From the NCBI GenBank assembly GCA_029721435.1, contig CM056582.1:42490611-42554610 (forward strand): a stretch of DNA of 64,000 nt, read 5' to 3'. Every line of letters starts with the position of its first letter. Positions within the stretch are counted from its first letter, which is position 1. Of this stretch, positions 56,641 through 64,000 are shown piece after piece. A program made the position numbers and the translations under genes. Origin of the DNA: Gymnothorax reevesii. Its lineage: Eukaryota; Chordata; Actinopteri; Anguilliformes; Muraenidae. Below the pieces are notes generated by a model. It worked only from the letters and a program-made list of their open reading frames with translations. It searched no databases and had not been told where the DNA came from.

Positions 56641-58146
56641 CTCAGCAACAAAAGTTTCTGTGACACCAATATTGTTAATTATTTTTCATAACGCAATTAT
56701 GAAATTGTCATACATGGTGATATCAGACTGAAACAGTACACGTAAACACAACATTGAAATGGAAATCATGAAAATGCGAGAAAATGACTTTGCACGTGAA
56801 AATGTGCGTAAATCATGCTTGTGGATGGCAATAAAAGAGGAGAATTTTTGGAATGTTCACATTGTGCCTGATGAACGACAAAAGCATCACTTATCGAAAA
56901 CACAGCCATTTCGGATCAGGAACTCTACCCTCTAAATGCCAAGACTGTCTGAAAATGATCGGTGGAGGGCCATTGGGATGATTGAATCCGGAACCTCGCA
57001 GAGGGAAGTTGCTCATCGCCTGAATGTCCACCGAAACACCATTTGGAACTTATGGCAGCGTCATCAGCAGACAAGACATGTCAGAGACCGTCCTCGCAGC
57101 GGCCGTCCACAAGTAACCACTCCCAGACAGGACAACTGGATTCGAACCACCCATCTCCGAAATCGATTCCAACCTGCAACCATAACTGCAAGAACGATAC
57201 CTGGTTTGAGGCGACTGTCTGCACAGACAATCCGTCGCCGCCTGCGTCATTTTGGCATTGTCCCACGTCGGCCAGCAAGACGTCCAATACTCACAGTACA
57301 ACACCGACGACTGCGTCTACAGTGGGCACAACAACATCGACGGTGGATCCAACGTCAGTGGGATCTTGTACTCTTCACTGATGAATCAAGATTCATGCTT
57401 AACCGATGTGATGGTCGTTTACGTGTATACCGTCGACGTGGAGAACGTTATGCCAACAACTGTGTTCAGGAATTTGATCGTTTTGGAGGTGGTAGTGTCA
57501 TGATTTGGGGAGGGATCACGGCTAGAAACAGAACAGATTTGCTTGTTATTGATGGAAATCTGACAGGTCAAAGATATCGCGATGAAGTGCTACGGCCATT
57601 GGTGGTACCGTTTTTGATGCAACATGGTCCCGGAATAATGCTGCAACATGATAACGCCAGACCACACGTTGCAAGGATTGTACAGCAGTATCTGATGCAA
57701 CAACATGTCAATGTCCTGCCATGGCCAGCCAGATCCCCAGACATGTCCCCAATCGAGCATCTTTGGGACGAGATGGATCGACGTTTGCGGCAGTTGGATA
57801 ACCCGCCAGCTACACTCCAGGAATTGCGACAACGTCTATGTCAGATTTGGAATGACATCCCACAGCAATTTCTGGCACATCTGATTCGGTCCATGCGCCG
57901 GAGATGCGTTGCTTGCATCATGGCACGAGGAAGTCACACCCGGTATTGAAGTGTGAAGGTCACAATTGGTTAGACGTCAGACAAGTGCTTCATGATGCAT
58001 GAAAATGACATTTTTCGTTTTGAGTGACGTTGGCACTGAAAAGTCAGTGTTTCTCCTGTTAAATAAACATATTGATTGCATTGAGATCTTTGCGTGTCAT
58101 TTATAACATACACATAAATGGTGTCACAGAAACTTTTGTTGCTGAG
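56641..58146 (+). mobile_element. Tc1-type element, copy 2, apparently intact
   Basis: Both ends read CTCAGCAACAAAAGTTTCTG inward, with TA at 56,639-56,640 and 58,147-58,148. Length 1,506 bp. It encodes an uninterrupted transposase and is almost identical by eye to the 1,501-bp copy 1 at 25,223-26,723. It lies in the 3' part of Penelope copy 1, so it is younger than that insertion. Confidence 0.95.
56936..57949 (+). CDS. Tc1-family DD34E transposase, intact 337 aa
   Basis: The protein binds the element's terminal repeats and moves it by cut-and-paste into TA sites in nuclear DNA. Residues 1-110 hold two helix-turn-helix motifs of the paired-like type (SQREVAHRLNVHRNTIWNLW; SAQTIRRRLRHFGI) with an AT-hook-like RPRSGRP at 52-58. 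A basic segment RRPARRP at 111-117 may aid nuclear import. The catalytic triad is visible: D149 in LFTDES, D239 in QHDNARPH and E274 in SPIEHLWD, with 34 residues between D239 and E274 (DD34E). GGGSVMIWGGI (184-194) is the glycine-rich box. The start at 56,936 is the first ATG of the frame and matches the family length of about 340 aa. It is the only intact transposon gene in the window. Whether it is active is unknown. Confidence 0.95.
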   Translation: MPRLSENDRWRAIGMIESGTSQREVAHRLNVHRNTIWNLWQRHQQTRHVRDRPRSGRPQVTTPRQDNWIRTTHLRNRFQPATITARTIPGLRRLSAQTIRRRLRHFGIVPRRPARRPILTVQHRRLRLQWAQQHRRWIQRQWDLVLFTDESRFMLNRCDGRLRVYRRRGERYANNCVQEFDRFGGGSVMIWGGITARNRTDLLVIDGNLTGQRYRDEVLRPLVVPFLMQHGPGIMLQHDNARPHVARIVQQYLMQQHVNVLPWPARSPDMSPIEHLWDEMDRRLRQLDNPPATLQELRQRLCQIWNDIPQQFLAHLIRSMRRRCVACIMARGSHTRY

Positions 58147-58409
58147 TATACTATAAAAAATACTCTGAAAAGGAACATGTTCATAATTAGAATATGTCTT
58201 GAGCCTTTAGGTATACAATAAAGCAAGGGGATCACACCCCAAACATCTGAGAACAAGGATGACAGAAATATTAAAGCCTATTAAAGAGAAATGCATTAAG
58301 CAAGACAAACAAAGATTTTCAAAAATATTCAAGAAGTCTAACCCAATAAACAGCATAATTGTAATATCAGCTAACGAAGACAAGTCAATGCAGCATGACT
58401 AGAGATGAC

Positions 58410-61243
58410 TTACAAAAAACATGACAAATTATGGTCCTCGTTCATCCCTCCTGGAAATAAAGACTGAAAATCAAAAACATAAAAGGCTTCCCTTTGGAGT
58501 AACCTAACCTCTAGGTTACCACCTCTACGATAAGGCATAACCTTCTCAATAACGAAAAAATACAAATCTGAAATACCATGATTTGCCTGTTTAAAATGAC
58601 GAAATACAGGAGATTTTTCATCTTGTCGAGTTAAAGCACTACGATGTTCATAAAACAGAGGGCAAGGACAACCAATAACATGAGTAGATTTACAAGTTCT
58701 AAGCTGTTGAATGTCATATTTCTTTAAGGGGATGAACAAAGTATTTGTAGGGTCTGTAAAAAGAACAAACAGAACATCTATGGCAAGGAAAATTGCCTTT
58801 GGCATGATCAAGGGTACCAGTATTTGTCTTGCCTATAAAAGTATCAGCATGTACCAATTTATCCCTAAGATTTTGGCCTCTTGAATAAACAAAAAGAGGG
58901 GGGTCTTTAAAAAGATTTTTGAGTTGGTCATCACTTTGCAAAATATGCCAATGTTTTAATACAGTATCTCTAATAGAGTTACTCAAAGAAGAGACAGTGG
59001 TCTTAAAAATAACTGAAAAAGGTTTTTTGTCATACGGGCTCGTTGGAGAGCTGATTTTAACCACCTATGTGGATAACCACAAGCAAAAAAATCACTATAC
59101 ATCCGTCTAGACCTAGACTGAAAATCATCAGCATTAGAGCAAATGCGTCCTAGACGTAAAAATTGACTATAAGGAAGCCCTCGTTTGAGGGATATAGGAT
59201 GAAAACTGTTGGCATAAAGGAGGCTATTTTTATCTGTCACTTTGGTATATAAAGATGTACCTATAGTCCCATCATGAACTGAAACCAATTTATCCAAAAA
59301 AACTGACCTGTGAAGGGTCAACATGATATGAAAACTTAATGGACTCTCTCCAACTATTGACGTATGCCACAAAAAAGTCAAAATCTGTGCGCGATCCCTT
59401 AAAAAGAACAAAGCAGTCATCTATGTATCTTCGCCACAAAAGTATATCATCAAAAAAAGGATTATTATTCTAGATATAGAGATGTTTAAGGTAACCAAGA
59501 TACAAGTTTGCATAATCAGGTGCCATCGTAGATCCCATTGCAGTACCCTTAATTTGCCAGTAGAATTGTTCTTCAAAAAGGAAATAATTCTTTGTGAGAA
59601 CCAACCTAGCCAAATCTACTAGAAAATTAGTAAAAGGATCAGAATGTAATGAACGCAAATTCAAATGAAATGTTAGAGCCTCTAGGCCCTCGTCACGGGG
59701 AATATTGATATAAAGAGATGCGACATCTAGGGTTGCCAACAGGATGTCACTGCCAACCCAATCTACGTGGTTGAGGCAGTTGAGAAAATCACCGGTATCT
59801 TTAAGGTAGCTGGGTAAATTACACACCAAAGGTCTCAAAAAATGATCCAAAAAATTTGAGAGAGGTTCAGTAATACTGTTAATCCCAGCTACTATTGGGC
59901 GCCTTGGGGGTTGAGTTAAACTTTTATGGACCTTAGGCAAAATGTAAAAGACGGGCTTAATAGGTGAATTGTTAGTTAGATAATTCAATTTATTTTCTGA
60001 GATAAAGCCATCAGAATAGGCACCACTTATAAAACAATCAATCTCTTTTTTTAATTTAGTAGTAGGGTCTGAAGGGAGAGGTTTGTAATGTGCTTCATCC
60101 TGTAGTAGGCGATTAACCTCCTGATCATATTGAGATTTAAGCATTAGAACTATGCCCCCACCTTTATCTGATGGTTTACAGACCAAGGACTTGTCTTCAC
60201 ACAAATTATCTAAAGCCCGTTTCTCCGCTAAATGCAGATTATATCTTAGAACACCAGGAGAATTCTGAAACATCTGGTCAACATCATGTTGCACTAGACG
60301 ACAAAATGTGTACAAGGGAGAATTGAAATAAACAAGACAAAATTTGCTTGGTGGTTTAAACTTAAACCATGAAAGGCCATAATTAATCATGGAGGAACAT
60401 GGATCACTAGAATTCCGATAGTAACATCTCAATTTCAAATTACGAAAAAACTTGACCATTTCAATTTTAAGTGAGAATGGCTGTGGTCTGCATACAGGGA
60501 CAAAGGACAGCCCCTTATTGAGCAAACTTACTTCATCAGCAACAAGGTCACGACCAGCAAGATTAAAGAAGTCATTCTTGGCTGAATCTTGGGTTTCTGA
60601 TGGGTACGAACGTTGAATTTGCGAGCCGCGCCTCCCCCTACGGGTCTTCTTTCGCAGAGGGTGTACCTCGGTTGTCGATTGTCCCCGCCCAAAAAATCCC
60701 AATCACTTTCGCCACTCGAGCCTGAAGTGTGAGATGGCTGATCTTGAAACCGGTCTCTTTTTGGGATGGAAGTAGATTTTTGATGTATCCAAGGGTATAC
60801 TTTGTCATCTCTGTAATCAATTGTATCCCTTTTAAACTTGCGCATTTTCATTTGCTGGAGGTCTGCAAGATAGCTCTCCAGAGTCAGTTTGAATGCAAGT
60901 TCTTAAGTTCTTGTTCCAGAAAAAGAGACATACTATGGGACTCCTCAATGGTGGCCTTGGTTTGTGACAACTGGGATTGTATATTAACAAGTTCTTGCTG
61001 TGTAAACTCAATCACCAAAAGAGTGAGATCAAGAGAAGCCTTATTGAGAATCTCACACCATTTTGCGCAAAATTCGGAATTATCACGGCCCAGAGTTGGA
61101 GCCTTCTGAATTCGTAGACCACGAGGAATCCGTTTAGCTCTCCAATATTCACTGAGGGTAGAACCATATAAATGATATCTGCATTCCTTTTGCAATAAAT
61201 GCCGGTACTGCTTGAAAAGGCCATCAAAGGACACAGAGGGCAC
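58410..61243 (-). pseudogene. Penelope-like RT and C-terminal domain, frameshifted
   Basis: The N-terminal part at 61,243-60,884 (EYWRAKRIPRGLRIQKAPT, GRDNSEFCAKWCEILNKASL) is typical of vertebrate Penelope-like proteins. RT motifs lie in the 410-aa frame 60,702-59,470: CKPSDKGGGIVLM, YILPKVHKSL, RRPIVAGINSITEPLSNFLD, LATLDVASLYINIP, and QIKGTAMGSTMAPDYANLYL. After a frame break at about 59,470 RRYIDDCFVLFKG gives the catalytic YIDD. Later frames (58,983-58,410) hold CKSTHVIGCPCPLFYEH, SPVFRHFKQANH and EKVMPYRRGGN, matching the region around the GIY-YIG endonuclease, although a clear GIY-YIG box is not seen. At least three frame changes disable it. Confidence 0.85.
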
Positions 61244-61261
61244 AGCAGATGCTTCTCTAGG

Positions 61262-61559
61262 TGTGATGGTCCTGCCCTGCAGGCCCTCCCCCTTTCTGTT
61301 TGCACCTCCACCTCAACGAGCCTCAGCTGCTGTTCGTTGAGGTGGAGGTGATTTGAAGAGTTTATAAGAGCTGCACTGCCGTGTGTTATGGAGCCCTGTG
61401 GTTTTCTGCTGCTCTCCTGAGTTTTTAATGGTTTTTAATTAAGCCTTTATTTATATTTTACTCAGCCTGTGCGTTTGGGTCCCTTATTTCTGTTTTGGGT
61501 ACATGGTCCCTGTGCCCGCCGGCTTAGTGCCTGTAGCCGGCGGGGGCAAAACCATGACA
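61262..61559 (+). mobile_element. 298-bp solo LTR with CTAGG target duplication
   Basis: Starts TGTGATGG, ends CATGACA; CTAGG at 61,257-61,261 and 61,560-61,564. A TATA-like tttataagagc lies near 61,360. The 5' part holds a perfect hairpin: cacctccacctcaacga (61,303-61,319) pairs with 61,334-61,350. Gypsy-type ends. It sits in the 5' region of Penelope copy 1, so it is younger than that element. Confidence 0.88.
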
Positions 61560-61759
61560 CTAGGAAATGAGTGAGCAGTTTAATTTCCTCAAAAGAAGAC
61601 ATCACCTCTGAACAGGTGGAGCAGCAAACAACAAGTATTAGAATCCAAAAAAGGAAAAAAGATTTTTGCGCTCAAGTCAACAAAATGAACTGATGAGTAC
61701 TACAGGTGCGTAGACCTGATTTAGTAGGAAAGAGAGAACTGCCTCAACAATGTAGATTA

Positions 61760-63050
61760 GGTTGGCAGTGACATCCTGTTGACAACCCTAGATGTCGCAT
61801 CTCTTTATACCAATATTCCCCATGACGAGGGCCTAGAGGCTCTGACATTTCATTTGAATTTGCATTCATTACATTCTGATCCTTCTACCAATTTTCTAGT
61901 AGATATGGCTTGGTTGGTTCTCACTGAGAATTATTTCCTTTTTGAAGAACAATTCTACTGGCAAATTAAGGGTACTGCAATGGGATCTACGATGGCACCT
62001 GATTATGCAAACTTGTATCTTGGTTACCTTGAACATCTCTATATCTGGAATAATAATCCTTTTTTTGATCATATACTTTTGTGGCGAAGATACATAGATG
62101 ACTGCTTTGTTCTTTTTAAGGGATCTCGCACAGATTTTGACTTGTTTGTGGCATACGTCAATAGTTGGAGAGAGTCCATTAAGTTTTCATATCATGCTGA
62201 CCCTTCACAGGTCAGTTTTTTGGATAAATTGGTTTCAGTTCATGATGGGACTATAGGTACATCTTTATATACCAAAGTGACAGATAAAAATCGCCTCCTT
62301 TATGTCAACAGTTTTCATCCTATATCCCCCAAACGAGGGCTTCCTTTTAGTCAATTTTTATGTCTAGGACGCATTTGCTGATTTTCAGTCTAGGTCAAGA
62401 CGGATGTATAGTGATTTTTTTAAGCTCGTGGTTATCCACATAGGTGGTTAAAATCTGCTCTCCAACGACCTCGTACGACAAAAAAACCTTTTTCAGTTAT
62501 TTTTAAGACCACTGTCTCTTCTTTGAGTAACTCTATTAGAGATACTGTATTAAAACATTGGCATATTTTGCAAAGTGATGATCAACTTTAAAATCTTTTT
62601 AAAGACCCCCCTCTTTTTGTTTATTCAAGAGGTCAAAATCATAGGGATAAATTGATACATGCTGATACTTTTATAGGCAAGACAAATACTGGTACCCTTT
62701 ATTTTTTTTACAGACCCTACAAATACTTTGTTCATCCCCTTACATCAAAGAAATATGACATTCATCAGCTTATAACTTGTAAATCTACTCATGTTATTGG
62801 TTGTCCTTGCCCTCTGTTTTATGAACATCGTAGTGCTTTAACTCGACAAGATGAAAAATCTCCTGTATTTCGTCATTTTAAACAGGCAAATCATGGTATT
62901 TCAGATTTGTATTTTTTCGCTATCGAGAAGGTTATGCCTCATCGTAGAGGTGGTAACCTAGAGGTTAGGTTACTCCAAAGGGAAGTAAATTTAAAGATTT
63001 TCAGTCTTTATTTCCAGGAGGGATGAACGAGGACCATAATTTGTCATGTT
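61760..63050 (+). pseudogene. Penelope-like RT, copy 2, partial
   Basis: The 200-aa frame 61,779-62,381 holds LDVASLYTNIPHDEGLEAL, QIKGTAMGSTMAPDYANLYL and LWRRYIDDCFVLFKGSR, so the YIDD catalytic box is intact. The frame ends at a stop at 62,381, then continues in other frames: CKSTHVIGCPCPLFYEHRS and SPVFRHFKQANHGISDLYF (62,780-62,920), then RRGGNLEVRLLQRE. Comparison with copy 1 shows many independent base changes, so the two copies are not a very recent duplication. Confidence 0.85.
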
Positions 63051-63529
63051 TTTTTGGAAGTTATCTCTAGTCATGCTGCATTGACTTGTCTTCATTAGCT
63101 GATATTACAATAATGCCGTGTATTGGGTTAGACCTCTTGAATATTTTTGAAAATCTTTGTTTTGTCTTGCTTAATGCATTTCTCTTTAATAGGCTTTGAT
63201 ATTTCTGCCATCCTTGTTCTCTGATTGTTTAGGGTGTGATCCCCTTGCTTTATTGCATACCTAAAGGCTCAAGACGTATTCTAATTATGAACATGTTCCT
63301 TTTCAGAGTATTTCTTATATACATTTTCAATTTCACAAGCATGTAATTTAGATGAAGTTGTGATAATGAACAAATTCATTTGCATCCTAATCTTTCTGAT
63401 TGGGAATTCCAGTGACGAATTCTATTCATTGTTTTATTGTCTGCCTCTGGCACAGGTGATTGCTTTTAGCTTGAGAGGACACACAAAATGGTATTTCTCA
63501 AATTATGTGCTTGTGACTGCTGCACCTTT

Positions 63530-63575
63530 AGCACTAATGATGGTCTGCTGGGGACCGAAACGTTTGGTTTTTCTT
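63530..63575 (+). ncRNA. hammerhead-like motif, Penelope copy 2
   Basis: Plus strand: CTAATGA (63,534-63,540), T, stem GGTC (63,542-63,545) with GACC (63,553-63,556), GAAA (63,557-63,560) and CG. Here GAAA is intact while CUGAUGA reads CUAAUGA. The same caveats apply as for copy 1. Confidence 0.45.
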
Positions 63576-63705
63576 TTTTTTTTGCGCACTTGTAACACTT
63601 TTTTTGTCACTGGTATGTGAGCTGCCATTATTGTGGTTTGTTTTTACAGGCTAGACTGATGTTTTTCTTTGTCACAGTGTCAGTCAGCATTTCTCTCTTT
63701 TTGCC

Positions 63706-64000
63706 CAATAACTAAAGAATGCCTCATCCGATTGATGCCATTTCATGGTGGCGTATTGGGGGTGGCTAGAGGAAGGTTCCTTTCGAAAACCAGCGTCGTA
63801 CAATATTCAATCTGGCCGCCACAGCAGCCATCTTGATTTTTGTTGCCGCTCAACAACTAAAGAACACCTCGTCGGATTGATGCCGTTTCCTGGTGGTGTA
63901 TTGGAGGTGGCTGCAGGAAGGTTCCTCTTGAAAACCAGCGTTGTGCGATATTCAATACGGCCCCATACAATATTTATTATGGCCACCGCAGCGGAAACTG
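63706..64000 (+). repeat. ~147-bp satellite, right flank, running out of the window
   Basis: Two tandem units start at caataactaaagaatgcc (63,705) and caacaactaaagaacacc (63,852), about 147 bp apart. Each contains gattgatgcc, a ggtggct...aggaaggttcct block and gcgatattcaat-like words. The array continues past 64,000. Confidence 0.75.

Larger units (their letters stand above)
56311..61646 (-). mobile_element. Penelope-like element, copy 1 (minus)
   Basis: From right to left: N-terminal coding region, reverse transcriptase, C-terminal region resembling the GIY-YIG-associated part, and a 3' region with a hammerhead-like hairpin. It is interrupted by the Tc1 copy 2 (56,641-58,146) and by a solo LTR (61,262-61,559). 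The 3' end is mirrored in copy 2 (plus strand) at 63,060-63,700. A ~42-bp direct repeat (aaaaaggaaaaaagatt..., 56,310-56,351 and 61,647-61,688) marks the element borders, reminiscent of the pseudo-LTR arrangement of Penelope elements. Confidence 0.8.
61647..63705 (+). mobile_element. Penelope-like element, copy 2 (plus, 5'-truncated)
   Basis: Arranged head-to-head with copy 1. After the border repeat (61,647-61,688), homology to the RT begins at about 61,760 and runs to the 3' end with the hammerhead-like hairpin and the tail (to about 63,705), where the satellite resumes. The upstream half of the ORF is missing. Confidence 0.8.

Noticed and set aside
57043..57832. Open frames overlapping the intact Tc1 transposase on both strands, and their twins at 25,537-26,321
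   Set aside because: Shadows of the transposase reading frame in other frames.

Overview
The window looks like vertebrate nuclear DNA, most likely from a ray-finned fish. It is AT-rich with no operon-like gene packing. One transposase gene carries a spliceosomal-type intron. The repeat families are typical of fish genomes: Tc1, piggyBac, hAT, Harbinger, CR1 with an esterase ORF1, Gypsy LTRs, a tRNA-derived SINE, Penelope-like elements and MITEs. I cannot name the species. I see no host protein-coding gene that I would defend; nearly all recognisable coding sequence belongs to mobile elements, and only one transposase frame is intact (Tc1 type, 56,936-57,949).

Layout. 1-680: a fragment with a Penelope-type hairpin. 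685-6,091: a hAT element (copy A) with a broken transposase on the minus strand, a solo LTR bounded by a 5-bp duplication, and a GC-rich minisatellite ending in a hAT terminus. 6,100-6,300: a decayed Myb/SANT domain. 6,561 to about 13,100: a CR1 LINE on the minus strand whose ORF2 is split by a piggyBac element (6,924-9,465, TTAA on both sides). About 14,700-20,170: mostly unassigned DNA. 20,177-26,795: Tc1-type elements, including a nest of an older Tc1 that hosts a solo LTR and a younger Tc1. 27,586-30,454: two MITEs. 32,861-36,585: a rearranged Gypsy element joined to a second CR1 fragment with a SINE inside. 38,425-39,255: a non-autonomous hAT with a LINE tail inserted. 39,368-44,484: hAT copy B, disrupted by a Harbinger element and an unclassified insertion. 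44,485-56,100: mostly unassigned DNA with a decayed non-LTR reverse transcriptase, a piggyBac-like MITE and a probable Gypsy RT remnant. 56,100-64,000: two Penelope-like copies in inverted orientation inside a ~147-bp satellite, with the intact Tc1 in the left arm and a solo LTR in the middle.

The elements do not form a pathway. What the window does give is a readable order of insertions: several junctions show exact target duplications (CTCCA, AGTTG, CTAGG, TTAA, TA, 8-bp, 9-bp, 10-bp and 14-bp). No previously unknown system is demonstrated. The most distinctive structures are the Penelope palindrome with its two ribozyme-like hairpins, each missing a different conserved base, and the hAT family that carries a large minisatellite.
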